Origin: Liolophura sinensis
Lineage: Eukaryota; Mollusca; Polyplacophora; Chitonida; Chitonidae
Assembly (NCBI RefSeq): GCF_032854445.1
Contig: NW_027017958.1
Coordinates: forward strand, 372,001 to 436,000
Direction: 5' to 3'
Length of the DNA stretch: 64,000 bases
Shown one piece after another: positions 25,796-39,020 of this stretch. A model generated the notes under the pieces. That model was not told where the DNA came from, searched no databases, and saw only the letters and a list, made by a program, of their open reading frames with translations. A program made the position numbers and the translations under genes. How positions within the stretch are numbered: the first letter of the stretch is position 1; every line of letters begins with the position of its first letter.

Positions 25796-25836
25796 CAGTT
25801 ACCAGAGAGAACGACGTTAAAACCCAAGCACTCACT
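25796..25836 (+). repeat. SINE-tail chimeric monomer, A type
   Basis: First copy within the 369-bp duplication. Sequence as at 26165. Confidence 0.88.
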
Positions 25837-26164
25837 CAGTTACCAGATGAACATTGTAATCATTATATTAGGACGTTCAGTTACAAGATGAACATTGTAA
25901 TCAATATAATAGCATATTCAGTTACAAAATGAACATTGTAATCATTATACTAGTATGCCCAGTTACAAGATGAACATTGTAATCAGTATAATAGCGTGCT
26001 CAGTTACAAGATGAACATTGTAATCATTATAATAGCATGTTCAGTTACCAGATGAACATTGTAATCAGTATAATAGCATGCTCAGTTACAAATTTAACAA
26101 TGTAATCATTATACTAGTATGCTCAGTTACAAGATGAACATTGTAATCATTATAATAACATGTT

Positions 26165-26205
26165 CAGTTACCAGAGAGAACGACGTTAAAACCCAAGCAC
26201 TCACT
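26165..26205 (+). repeat. SINE-tail chimeric monomer, A type
   Basis: Lies 269 bp upstream of cassette 2. Start of the exact 10,695-bp series. Confidence 0.88.
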
Positions 26206-27319
26206 CAGTTACCAGATGAACATTGTAATCATTATATTAGGACGTTCAGTTACAAGATGAACATTGTAATCAATATAATAGCATATTCAGTTACAAAATG
26301 AACATTGTAATCATTATACTAGTATGCCCAGTTACAAGATGAACATTGTAATCAGTATAATAGCGTGCTCAGTTACAAGATGAACATTGTAATCATTATA
26401 ATAGCATGTTCAGTTACCAGATGAACATTGTAAGAATTATTTTTAGAATAAATCGCTTCCAAACTCTGGTATATTCACTATAGTTTAACTAAACGCCATC
26501 ATATCGTATTTAAGTTAATTACATGTAATATTGTAATAGGCATGTTCTTAAGTCAAGTGGCCCTTTGTTTAGCCTTTTAAAACGGAAACTACAGGTATGC
26601 ACATTTAAGAGAACTTATGTTTGTCCTTTTTTAAAACCATTTTCTTCATTCCTCAATGAAAAATACATGCATTGTTTCGCACCCCTATTTGCAGCGTACT
26701 GGCAATGGGCCAAATGTGTAGAATACGATATCTGTGAAATTAATCTGACTGCAATAAGATCAGAAAATTCGACCCCAATTCTTTGATGGTTTCTCTACGG
26801 TTCTTCTATATCGGGACTAGTCTTGCTGACAATGGTAACTGATGCTCGTCGGCAGGTACACGTACGTTAATGAGATCAATAACTTTGTCTCTTTCTTTCA
26901 GGACAAATATGTACCTTATTAAACTAACGGTTTTGACAGATAAATGTAACAGCTCTGTGATCTCATCATGTTAGAAATGAAATAAAAAATGCGATATAGA
27001 CGTACTTGAGCTCCTAATATGTTTTTTCCAGAGTGCTTACGGTGGACTTCGTTTGGATTCTGTGAGGGTTTTGATAGGTCTGTTATATGTTAATTGTGGA
27101 TTACTGAAAACTCGCACCACTAATATTATATGTACAAACATGTATGCTTAAAGCCTTCCTTTCACTAGGAAATAAAATAGCCTGAGTAGGAGCCTTGTCA
27201 GGTGGGGTTATGTATGGGAGGACTAAGGTTTGCCTGAAGTGAAAGACATAGGTACAGTAAATGGCGCAGAGACATACATGTCTTTACAAATAAATGTTAT
27301 CTGATCGTCAGTTGCACAG

Positions 27320-27687
27320 ACCGGCCCGGATAGCACAGTTGGTAGAGCGTCCGCTTCGGGACCGGTAGATCCAGGATCAATCCTTGGTCGAGTCACACCT
27401 AAGACTTTAAAAGAGGAAGTTGTAACTTCCTCGTTTGGCGTTCAGCATGAAGGGGATAGTGCAACGACTGGTTGACCCGTTTCAGTATAATGGCTCGGGC
27501 GGGGCGGCTTACTTGCCTTCGGTAAGTCGTCTCAGTGATGCAGCACTAAATAAAAGAGCGGTGAAAATCCGTCCTCCTGCAACAAGGAGGCACATTACAC
27601 GTGCATGCACCCTAATGATTCCTTCGTCGTCATATGACTGAAAAATTGTTGAGTACGACGTTAAACCCCAAGCACTCACTCACTCAC
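27320..27687 (+). mobile_element. tRNA-derived SINE (CTCA-tailed), copy 2
   Basis: Duplicate of the SINE at 12780-13147, carried along by cassette amplification and not an independent insertion: it has the same target-site duplications (27308-27319 and 27688-27699) and flanks. Confidence 0.88.
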
Positions 27688-27749
27688 TCAGTTGCACAGC
27701 GACATACATGTCTATACAGAAAAATGCTATCTGATCGCAGTCAGTGTAA

Positions 27750-27886
27750 AATTCCTGACGGTGTTTACTGTGCAGCAGAGATTCAGGATGGTGCTTACTG
27801 TGTAGCAGAGTTTCAGGATGGTATTTACTGTGCAGCAGAGATTCAGGATGGTGTTTACGGTGCAACAGAGATTCAGTATGGTGTTA
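27750..27886 (+). repeat. 30-bp minisatellite, copy 2
   Basis: Same unit number and sequence as 13210-13346. The unit count has not changed since cassette duplication. Confidence 0.85.
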
Positions 27887-28134
27887 ATTGATTTAATCAA
27901 CGATTCAGGAAAACACAGTGATTCAGGTTTAGAAGCTGCCTGACTTCAGGTTATATTAATATCTTGAAGTAATGATACTTCGTTGCTTGAAACCATTTAA
28001 ACATCCGAATTCCACTGACTCTGTCAACACGCTGGATGAAAGAATAAATTGGAGTGAAATCAGTTAGAGAAACACATGATTTTCTATCGGCCTCACAACG
28101 TTTTACATTTTACTTACTTATTTAATTTTTGTTT

Positions 28135-28325
28135 GAGGAGGGCCTCAGTTACCGAGGGGGTCAGCACGCCATCGCCCTGCAATGGGCTTCCAACCGATGC
28201 GGTCGCTGTGAGTTCAAGTCCAGCTCAGGCTGGCTTCCTCTTTTTGCCGTCCATGAGGAGGTCTTCTGGCAACCTGCGGGTAGTCGTGGGTTTCCCCCAG
28301 TACACCAAATAAATAAATAAATAAT
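28135..28325 (+). mobile_element. Second SINE (AAAT-tailed), copy 2
   Basis: Duplicate of 13595-13785. Carries GGCTTCCTC after the B-box region, like copy 1. Confidence 0.75.
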
Positions 28326-30159
28326 GTTACGACCCAAACTGTCTGTATTATAAAGAGATGGCTTGTTCGAAATACACGACAGTTTAGCCGCACAAAAAAG
28401 TAACCAAAACCAGCAGATTTTATTTTTCAACAATTTATTACATTTAACAGGAACAGATAACAAGACTTTTACAAGAGCTAAAATACTTAAGTTTAACAAG
28501 AAATGATAGCAATATCTATACAAATACTAAAGTACTTACACAATGCTGAAAAATGCACAGAGGCAATATTTACAAGAGCGAAAGTCCACAGTATAACTGA
28601 GTGTATGACGACATATACACAAAATTCCACAGACAGGGTCCGTGTACTAAATAAGCACTGTGTACACAAGAGCACAAATTAAGCCTTTGAAGCCTTTGTT
28701 GCTAACTAGATAGCGTTTTAGATCTCTTGAAATGACACCTGAAAGGTTTGATTCAATTGTTGTGTAACAGTAATCACCGAATGACTGGATGATTGGGTTT
28801 GACGTCACATTGTAATGCAAGAATGAAAGAAAGATTCAAAGGTTGAAAGCAATCACTGCGAGGTGTTACTTAAAAATCAGGTTGCCTTACACCTGTCAAG
28901 GCACGGGATACCACGGATTGCAGATAGTTCTCTGCTGATTTATTTTCATTTATTTTTGTCGATTGTTGAGAAACCTTGCTATAATGACTGAAAAGAGAAA
29001 CGATCATAAAAGCTGCGGGACCAAGTGTTCTCTGTAATCCCACATGGAACACTGGGGTTAGAGCTGATTTCCTAGCTGGCACCATCTTTTAAGTGCCAAT
29101 ATTGAGAAATGCCTTCTATTTCTTCTCAACGATCAACGGTACAAAGATGCAGTTTGGACCAAATACACACTAAAAAGCTCATCTTATCCCCACACATTAT
29201 CCAGACTAAATGTTTCATTTTTCCCCTCAGCTGAAATAGACTAAATCCAGTTAAAGAGAAACGTGTTTTATAATAGCATGCTCAGTTACAAGATAAACAT
29301 TGTAATCATTGTATTAGCATGCTCAGTTACAAGGTGAACATTGTAATCATTATATTAGCACGCTCAGTTACAAGGTAAACATTGTAATCATTATAATAGA
29401 AAGCTCAGTTACAAGATGAAAATTGTAATCATAATAGAATATTCAGTTACAAGATGAACATTGTAATCATTAAAATAGCATGTTCAGTTACAAGGTGAAC
29501 ATTGTAATCATTATAAAAACATGCCCAGTTACAAGATGAACATTGTAATAGTTAAAATAGCATGTTCAGTTACGAATTCAACATTGTAATCATTATAATA
29601 GCATGCTCAGTTGCAAGATAAACATTGTAATCATTATAATATCATTTTCAGTTACAAGATGAAGATTGTAATCGACATAATAGCATGTTCAGTTACAAAA
29701 TGAACATTGTCATCATTAAAATAGCATGTTCAGTTAAAAGGTGAACATTGTAATCATTATAAAAACATGCTCAGTTACAAGATGAACATTGTAATCATTA
29801 TAATACCATGTTCAGTTACAAGGTGGACATTGTAATCAGTATAAAAGCATGCTCAGTTGCAAAATGGACATTGTAATCATTACATTAGCATATTCAGTTA
29901 CAAGATGAATATTGTAATCATTAAAATGACATCATCAGTTACAAAATGAACATTGTATTCATTATATTAGCACGTTCAATTACAAGATGAACATTGTAAT
30001 CATTATAATAATGTGCTCAGTTACAAGGTGAACATTGTAATCATTACAATAGCGTGCTCAGTTACAAGATGAACATTGTAATCATTATAAAAACATGCCC
30101 AATTACAAAATGAACATTGTAATAGTTATAATAGCATGTTCAGTTACAAAGTGAACATT

Positions 30160-32340
30160 GTAATCATTGTAATAGCATGTTCAGTTACAAAGTGAACATT
30201 GTAATCCTTATAATTGCATGTTCAGTTACAAGATGAACATTGTAATCATTATAAAAACATCATCAGTTGCAAGGTGAACATTGTAATCACTATACAAGCA
30301 TGCTCAGTTGCAAAATGGACATTGTAATCATTACAAAAGCATATTTAGTTACAAGATGAACATTGTAGTCATTATAATAATGTGCTCAGTTACAAGGTGA
30401 ACATTGTAATCATTACAATAGCCTGCTCAGTTACAAGGTGAACATTGTAATCATTATAAAAACATGCCCAGTTACAAGATGAACATTGTAATAGTTAAAT
30501 TAGCATGTTCAGTTACGAAGTGAACATTGTAATCATTATAATAGCATGCTCAGTTGCAAGATAAACATTGTTATCATTATAATATCATTTTCAGTTACAA
30601 GATGAAGATTGTAATCGACATAATAGCATGTTCAGTTACAAGATGAACATTGTAATCATTATAATAGCATGTTCAGTTACAAAGTAAACATTGTAATCAT
30701 TATAATAGCGTCAACGGTTACAAAATCATCATTGTAATCAATATAATAGCATGCTCAGTTACAAAATGAATATTGCAATCATTATATTAGCATATTTTAT
30801 TACAAGAGGAACAATGTAATCATTATTATAGCATATGTAGTTACAAGATGAACATTGTAATCATTATAAAAACATCATCAGTTACAAAGTGAACATTGTA
30901 ATCAGTATAAAAGCATGCTCAGTTGCAAAATAGACATTGTAATCATTACATTAGAATATTCAGTTACAAGATGAATATTGTAATCATTATAATAACATCA
31001 TCAGTTACAAAATGAACATTGTATTCATTATATTAGCACGTTCAATTACAAGATGAACATTGTAATCTTTATAATAACATCATCAGTTACAAAATGAACA
31101 TTGTATTCATTATATTAGCACGTTCAATTACAAGATGAACATTGTAATCATTATAATATCATGCTCAGTTGCAAGATGAAGATTGTAATCGACATAATAG
31201 CATGTTTAGTTACAAGATGAACATTGTAATCATTGTAATAGCATGTCCAGTTACAAAGTGAACATTGTAATCCTTATAATTGCATGTTCAGTTACAAGAT
31301 GAACATTGTAATCATTATAAAAACATCATCAGTTGCAAGGTGAACATTGTAATCACTATACAAGCATGCTCAGTTGCAAAATGGACATTGTAATCATTAC
31401 AATAGCATATTTAGTTACAAGATGAACATTGTAGTCATTATAATAATGTGCTCAGTTACAAGGTGAACATTGTAATCATTACAATAGCCTGCTCAGTTAC
31501 AAGGTGAACATTGTAATCATTATAAAAACATGCCCAGTTACAAGATGAACATTGTAATAGTTAAATTAGCATGTTCAGTTACGAAGTGAACATTGTAATC
31601 ATTATAATAGCATGCTCAGTTGCAAGATAAACATTGTTATCATTATAATATCATTTTCAGTTACAAGATGAAGATTGTAATCGACATAATAGCATGTTCA
31701 GTTACAAGATGAACATTGTAATCATTATAATAGCATGTTCAGTTACAAAGTAAACATTGTAATCATTATAATAGCGTCAACGGTTACAAAATCATCATTG
31801 TAATCAATATAATAGCATGCTCAGTTACAAAATGAATATTGCAATCATTATATTAGCATATTTTATTACAAGAGGAACAATGTAATCATTATTATAGCAT
31901 ATGTACTTACAAGATGAACATTGTAATCATTATAAAAACATCATCAGTTACAAAGTGAACATTGTAATCAGTATAAAAGCATGCTCAGTTGCAAAATAGA
32001 CATTGTAATCATTACATTAGAATATTCAGTTACAAGATGAATATTGTAATCATTATAATAACATCATCAGTTACAAAATGAACATTGTATTCATTATATT
32101 AGCACGTTCAATTACAAGATGAACATTGTAATCTTTATAATAACATCATCAGTTACAAAATGAACATTGTATTCATTATATTAGCACGTTCAATTACAAG
32201 ATGAACATTGTAATCATTATAATATCATGCTCACTTGCAAGATGAAGATTGTAATCGACATAATAGCATGTTTAGTTACAAGATGAACATTGTAATCATT
32301 GTAATAACATGTCCAGTTACAAAGTGAACATTGTAATCCT
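30160..32340 (+). repeat. 1,066-bp tandem duplication (26 monomers)
   Basis: The order of subtypes repeats with exact 1,066-bp spacing, anchored by GTAATCCTTATAATT at 30201, 31267 and 32333. Also present in HOR-B copy 2 (40855-43035), so it predates the 10,695-bp amplification. Confidence 0.8.
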
Positions 32341-35300
32341 TATAATTACATGTTCAGTTACAAGATGAACATTGTAATCATTATAAAAACATCATCAGTT
32401 GCAAGATGAACATTGTAATCATTATAAAAACATGCTCAGTTACAAGATGAACATTGAAATCATTATAATAGCACGTTCAGTTACAAGGTGGACATTGTAA
32501 TCAGTATAAAAGCATGCTCAGTTGCAAAATGGACAATATAATCATTACATTAGCATATTCAGTTACAAGATCAATATTTTAATCATTATAATAACATCAT
32601 CAGTTACAAAATGAAGATTGTATTCATTATATTAGCACGTTCAATTACAAGATGAACATTGTAATCATTATAATATCATGCTCAGATGCAAGATGAAGAT
32701 TGTAATCGACATAATAGCATGTTCAGTTACAAGATGAACATTGTAATCATTGTAATAGCATGTTCAGTTACAAAGTGAACATTGTAATCATTATAAAAAC
32801 ATCATCAGTTGCAAGGTGAACATTGTAATCAGTATACAAGCATGCTCAGTTGCAAAATGGACATTGTAATCATTACAATAGCATATTCAGTTACAAGATG
32901 AACATTGTAATCATTATTATAGCATATGTATTTACAAGATGAACATTGTAATCCTTATAAAAACATCATCAGTTACAAGGTGAACATTGTAATCAGTATA
33001 AAAGCATGCTCAGTTGCAAAATGGACATTGTAATCATTACATTAGCATATTCAGTTACAAGATGAATACTGTAATCATTAAAATAACATCATCAGTTACA
33101 AAATGAACATTGTATTCATTATATTAGCACGTTCAATTACAAGATGAACATTGTAATCATTATAATATCATGCTCAGTTGCAAGATGAAAATTGTAATCG
33201 ACATAATAGCATGTTTTTTTAAAAGATGAACATTGTAATCATTATAATAGCATGTTCAGTTACAAAGTGAACATTATAATCCTTATAATTGCATGTTCAG
33301 TTACAAGATGAACATTGTAATCATTATAAAAACATCATCAGTTGCAAGGTGAACATTGTAATCAGTATACAAGCATGCTCAGTTGCAAAATGGACATTGT
33401 AATGATTACAATAGCATATTCAGTTACAAGATGAACATTGTAATCATTATAATAATGTGCTCAGTTACAAAGTGAACATTGTCATCATTACAATAACCTG
33501 CTCAGTTACAAGATGAACATTGTAATCATTATAAAAACATGCCCAGTTACAAGATGAACATTGTAATAGTTAAATTAGCATGTTCAGTTACGAAGTGAAC
33601 ATTGTAATCATTATAATAGCATGCTCAGTTGCAAGATAAACATTGTTAGCATCTTAATATCCTTTTCAGTTACAAGATGAAGATTGTAACCGACATAATA
33701 GCATGTTCAGTTACAAGATGAACATTGTAATCATTGTAATAGCATGTTCAGTTACAAAGTAAACATTGTAATCATTATAATAGCGTCAACTGTTACAAAA
33801 TCATCATTGTAATCAATAAAATAGCATGCTCAGTTACAAAATGAATATTGCAATTATTATATTAGCATATTTTTTTACAAGATGAACAATGTAATCTTTA
33901 TTATAGCATATGTAGTTACAAGATGAACATTGTAATCATTATAAAAACATCATCAGTTACAAGGTGAACATTGTAATCAGTATAAAAGCATGCTCAGTTG
34001 CAAAATAGACATTGTAATCATTAGATTAGCATATTCATTTACAAGATGAATATTGTAATCATTATAATAACATCATCAGTTACAAAATAAACATTGTATT
34101 CATTATATTAGCACGTTCAATTACAAGATGAATATTGTAATCATTATAGAAGCATGTTCAGTTACAAGGTGAACATTGTAATCAATATAAAAACATCATC
34201 AGTTGCAAGGTGAACATTGTAATCATTATAAAAACATGCTCAGTTACAAGATGAACATTGAAATCATTATAATAGCATGTTCAGTTACAAGGTGGACATT
34301 GTAATCAGTATAAAAGCATGCTCAGTTGCAAAATAGACATTATAATCATTACATTAGCATATTCAGTTACAAGATGAATATTTTAATCATTATAATACCA
34401 TCATCAGTTACAAAATGAACATTGTATTCATTATATTAGCACGTTCAATTACAAGATGAACATTGTAATCATTATAAAAGCATGTTCAGTTACAAGGTGA
34501 ACATTGTAATCATTATAAAAACATGTTCAGTTACAAGATGAACATTGAAATCATTATAATAGCATGTTCAGTTACAAGGTGGACATTGTAATCAGTATAA
34601 AAGCATGCTCAGTTGCAAAATGGACATTGTAATCATTACATTAGCATATTCAGTTACAAGATGAATTCTGTAATAATTATAATAACATTATCAGTTACAA
34701 AATGAACATTGTATACATTATATTAGCACGTTCAATTACAAAGTAAATATTGTAATCATTATAAGAGCGTCATCAGTTGCAAGGTGAACATTGTAATCAC
34801 TATACAAGCATGCTCAGTTGCAAAATGGACATTGTAATCATTACAATAGCATATTTAGTTACAAGATGAACATTGTAATCAATATAATAATGTGCTCAGT
34901 TACAAGGTGAACATTGTAATCATTACAATAGCGTGCTCAGTTACAAGATGAACATTGTAATCATTTTAATAGCATGTTCAGTTACAGGATGAACATTGTA
35001 ATAATTTAATAGGGTGTTCAGTTACAAAATGAACATTGAAATCATTATAATAGAATGTTCAGTGCCAAGATGAACATTGCAATCATTATAATAGCATATT
35101 CAGTTACAAGATGAACATTGAAATCATTATAATAGCATGTTCAGTTACAAGGTGGACATTGTAATCAGTATAAAAGCATGCTCAGTTGCAAAATGGACAT
35201 TGTAATCATTACATTAGCATATTCAGTTACAAGATGAATATTGTAATCATTATAATAACATCATCAGTTACAAAATGAACATTGTATTCATTTTATTAGC

Positions 35301-36859
35301 ACGTTCAATTACAAGATGAACATTGTAATCATTATAAAAACATCATCAGTTGCAAGGTGAACATTGTAATCACTATACAAGCATGCTCAGTTGCAAAATG
35401 GACATTGTAATCATTACAATAGCATATTTAGTTACAAGATGAACATTGTAATCAATATAATAATGTGCTCAGTTACAAGGTGAACATTGTAATCATTGCA
35501 ATAGCGTGCTCAGTTACAAGATGAACATTGTAATCATTTTAATAGCATGTTCAGTTACAGGATGAACATTGTAATAATTTAATAGCGTGTTCAGTTACAA
35601 AATGAACATTGAAATCATTATAATAGAATGTTCAGTGCCAAGATGAACATTGCAATCATTATAATAGCATATTCAGTTACAAGATGAACATTATAATAAC
35701 CTAATACCGTGTTCAGTTACAAAATGAACATTAAAATTATTATAATAGCACGTTCAGTGACAAGGTGAACATTTAAATCATTATATTAGCATGCTCAGTT
35801 ACAAGGTGAACATTGTAATCATTATAATAGCGTCAACGGTTACAAAATCATTATTGTAATCACTATAATATCATGCTCAGTTACAAAATGAATATTGCAA
35901 TCATTATATTAGCATATTTCATTACAAGATGAACATTGTAATCGTTATTATAGCATATGTAGTTACAAGATGAACATTGTAATCAGTAAAAAGCATGTTC
36001 AGTTGCAAAATGAACATTGTAATCATTATATTAGCCTGTTCAGTTACAAGATAAACATTGTAATCATAATAACAGCATGGTCAGTTACAAGATGAACATT
36101 GTAATCATTGTAATAGCATGCTCAGTTACAAGATGAACATTGTAATCATTATAATAGCATATTCGGTTACAGGATGAACATTGCAATAACCTAATACCGT
36201 GTTCAGTTACAAAATGAACATTAAAACTATTATAATATCACTTTCAGTGACATGGTGAACATTGGAATCATTATAATAGCATGTTCAGTTACAAGGTGAT
36301 TTTTGTAATTACTATAATAGCATGGTCAGTTACAAGACACCCTTTGTAATTATTATAATAGCATCTTCAGTTACAAGATAAACATTGTAATCATTATTTT
36401 AGCACGTTTAGTTAAAACGTGAGGATTGTAATCGATATAATAGCATGTTCTGCTACAAGATAAATATTGTAATTATTGTAATGGCATTTTCATTTACAAG
36501 GTGAACATTGTAATCATTATAATAACATGTTCACTTACAAGATGAACATTGTAATCATTATATTAGGACGTTCAGTTACAAGATGAACATTGTAATCATT
36601 ATAATAGCATGTTCAGTTACAAAATGAACATTGTAATTATTATAATATCATGCTTAGTTACAAGATGAACATTGTTATCAGTATAATAGCATGTTCAGTT
36701 ACAACATAAACATTGTAATCATTATAATAGCATGCTCAATTACAAGATGAACATTGTAATCAGTATAATAGCATGCTCAGTTACAAATTTAACAATGTAA
36801 TCATTATACTAGTATGCTCAGTTACAAGATGAACATTGTAATCATTATAATAACATGTT

Positions 36860-36900
36860 CAGTTACCAGAGAGAACGACGTTAAAACCCAAGCACTCACT
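36860..36900 (+). repeat. SINE-tail chimeric monomer, A type
   Basis: 269 bp upstream of cassette 3. Sequence as at 26165. Confidence 0.88.
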
Positions 36901-38014
36901 CAGTTACCAGATGAACATTGTAATCATTATATTAGGACGTTCAGTTACAAGATGAACATTGTAATCAATATAATAGCATATTCAGTTACAAAATGAACAT
37001 TGTAATCATTATACTAGTATGCCCAGTTACAAGATGAACATTGTAATCAGTATAATAGCATGCTCAGTTACAAGATGAACATTGTAATCATTATAATAGC
37101 ATGTTCAGTTACCAGATGAACATTGTAAGAATTATTTTTAGAATAAATCGCTTCCAAACTCTGGTATATTCACCTTAGTTTAACTAAACGCCATCATATC
37201 GTATTTAAGTTAATTACATGTAATATTGTAATAGGCATGTTCTTAAGTCAAGTGGCCCTTTGTTTAGCCTTTTAAAACGGAAACTACAGGTATGCACATT
37301 TAAGAGAACTTATGTTTGTCCTTTTTTAAAACCATTTTCTTCATTCCTCAATGAAAAATACATGCATTGTTTCGCACCCCTATTTGCAGCGTACTGGCAA
37401 TGGGCCAAATGTGTAGAATACGATATCTGTGAAATTAATCTGACTGCAATAAGATCAGAAAATTCGACCCCAATTCTTTGATGGTTTCTCTACGGTTCTT
37501 CTATATCGGGACTAGTCTTGCTGACAATGGTAACTCATGCTCGTCGGCAGGTACACGTACGTTAATGAGATCAATAACTTTGTCTCTTTCTTTCAGGACA
37601 AATATGTACCTTATTAAACTAACGGTTTTGACAGATAAATGTAACAGCTCTGTGATCTCATCATGTTAGAAATGAAATAAAAAATGCGATATAGACGTAC
37701 TTGAGCTCCTAATATGTTTTTTCCAGAGTGCTTACGGTGGACTTCGTTTGGATTCTGTGAGGGTTTTGATAGGTCTGTTATATGTTAATTGTGGATTACT
37801 GAAAACTCGCACCACTAATATTATATGTACAAACATGTATGCTTAAAGCCTTCCTTTCACTAGGAAATAAAATAGCCTGAGTAGGAGCCTTGTCAGGTGG
37901 GGTTATGTATGGGAGGACTAAGGTTTGCCTGAAGTGAAAGACATAGGTACAGTAAATGGCGCAGAGACATACATGTCTTTACAAATAAATGTTATCTGAT
38001 CGTCAGTTGCACAG

Positions 38015-38382
38015 ACCGGCCCGGATAGCACAGTTGGTAGAGCGTCCGCTTCGGGACCGGTAGATCCAGGATCAATCCTTGGTCGAGTCACACCTAAGAC
38101 TTTAAAAGAGGAAGTTGTAACTTCCTCGTTTGGCGTTCAGCATGAAGGGGATAGTGCAACGACTGGTTGACCCGTTTCAGTATAATGGCTCGGGCGGGGC
38201 GGCTTACTTGCCTTCGGTAAGTCGTCTCAGTGATGCAGCACTAAATAAAAGAGCGGTGAAAATCCGTCCTCCTGCAACAAGGAGGCACATTACACGTGCA
38301 TGCACCCTAATGATTCCTTCGTCGTCATATGACTGAAAAATTGTTGAGTACGACGTTAAACCCCAAGCACTCACTCACTCAC
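38015..38382 (+). mobile_element. tRNA-derived SINE (CTCA-tailed), copy 3
   Basis: Same element and flanks as 12780-13147, duplicated with the cassette. Confidence 0.88.
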
Positions 38383-38444
38383 TCAGTTGCACAGCGACAT
38401 ACATGTCTATACAGAAAAATGCTATCTGATCGCAGTCAGTGTAA

Positions 38445-38581
38445 AATTCCTGACGGTGTTTACTGTGCAGCAGAGATTCAGGATGGTGCTTACTGTGTAG
38501 CAGAGTTTCAGGATGGTATTTACTGTGCAGCAGAGATTCAGGATGGTGTTTACGGTGCAACAGAGATTCAGTATGGTGTTA
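38445..38581 (+). repeat. 30-bp minisatellite, copy 3
   Basis: Four full units plus partials, identical in arrangement to 13210-13346. Confidence 0.85.
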
Positions 38582-38829
38582 ATTGATTTAATCAACGATT
38601 CAGGAAAACACAGTGATCCAGGTTTAGAAGCTGCCTGACTTCAGGTTATATTAATATCTTGAAGTAATGATACTTCGTTGCTTGAAACCATTTAAACATC
38701 CGAATTCCACTGACTCTGTCAACACGCTGGATGAAAGAATAAATTGGAGTGAAATCAGTTAGAGAAACACATGATTTTCTATCGGCCTCACAACGTTTTA
38801 CATTTTACTTACTTATTTAATTTTTGTTT

Positions 38830-39020
38830 GAGGAGGGCCTCAGTTACCGAGGGGGTCAGCACGCCATCGCCCTGCAATGGGCTTCCAACCGATGCGGTCG
38901 CTGTGAGTTCAAGTCCAGCTCAGGCTGGCTGCCTCTTTTTGCCGTCCATGAGGAGGTCTTCTGGCAACCTGCGGGTAGTCGTGGGTTTCCCCCAGTACAC
39001 CAAATAAATAAATAAATAAT
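38830..39020 (+). mobile_element. Second SINE (AAAT-tailed), copy 3
   Basis: Duplicate of 13595-13785 with GGCTGCCTC in place of GGCTTCCTC, a marker shared only with copy 4. Confidence 0.75.

Larger units (their letters stand above)
25681..26418 (+). repeat. 369-bp tandem segmental duplication
   Basis: Nine monomers duplicated (25681-26049 and 26050-26418), including the SINE-tail monomer. The first copy ends with CAGTTACCAGATGAACATTG, the monomer that normally abuts the cassette, so one crossover partner was the cassette-edge monomer. Confidence 0.82.
14728..26433 (+). repeat. Satellite block II
   Basis: About 285 monomers between cassettes 1 and 2. 14728-19318 matches the opening of the post-cassette arrays at 29268, 39963 and 50657. 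19319-23325 is an HOR-A fragment. 23326-26433 is pre-cassette satellite with nested duplications and three SINE-tail monomers. The HOR-A fragment largely explains why cassettes 1 and 2 are 14,540 bp apart while the later ones are 10,695 bp apart. Confidence 0.95.
26434..29267. repeat. Non-satellite cassette, copy 2
   Basis: Same length and contents as copy 1 (offset 14,540). Shares CTATAG near the left edge, GGCTTCCTC and GATAGCAAT with copy 1, but AGAGAAAC and CTAAATCCAG in its right part with copy 3. Private changes are GATGCTCG (stop in a 63-aa frame) and GATTCAGG. Confidence 0.88.
26050..36744 (+). repeat. HOR-B copy 1 (10,695 bp, contains cassette 2)
   Basis: Repeats at an exact 10,695-bp offset: SINE-tail monomer 26165 to 36860 to 47555, cassette start 26434 to 37129 to 47824. 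The left limit is near 26050, where the 369-bp duplication begins. It differs from HOR-B copy 2 at very few sites, for example TCATTATAGAAGC (34141) against TCATTATAAAAGC (44836), and AATAGGGTG (35000s) against AATAGCGTG. The satellite part includes internal duplications of 1,066 bp and about 573 bp. Confidence 0.9.
29268..37128 (+). repeat. Satellite block III
   Basis: About 192 monomers between cassettes 2 and 3, and the same length (7,861 bp) as block IV. It contains a 1,066-bp tandem duplication (26 monomers; GTAATCCTTA landmarks at 30201, 31267, 32333) and a roughly 573-bp one (34798 against 35371). A T-rich outlier monomer (CATGTTTTTTTAAAAGATG) lies near 33210. Confidence 0.95.

Noticed and set aside
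30625-30665. CENP-B box in the monomer
   Set aside because: No sequence resembling the TTCG...CGGGA core was seen in the consensus or in the subtypes inspected.
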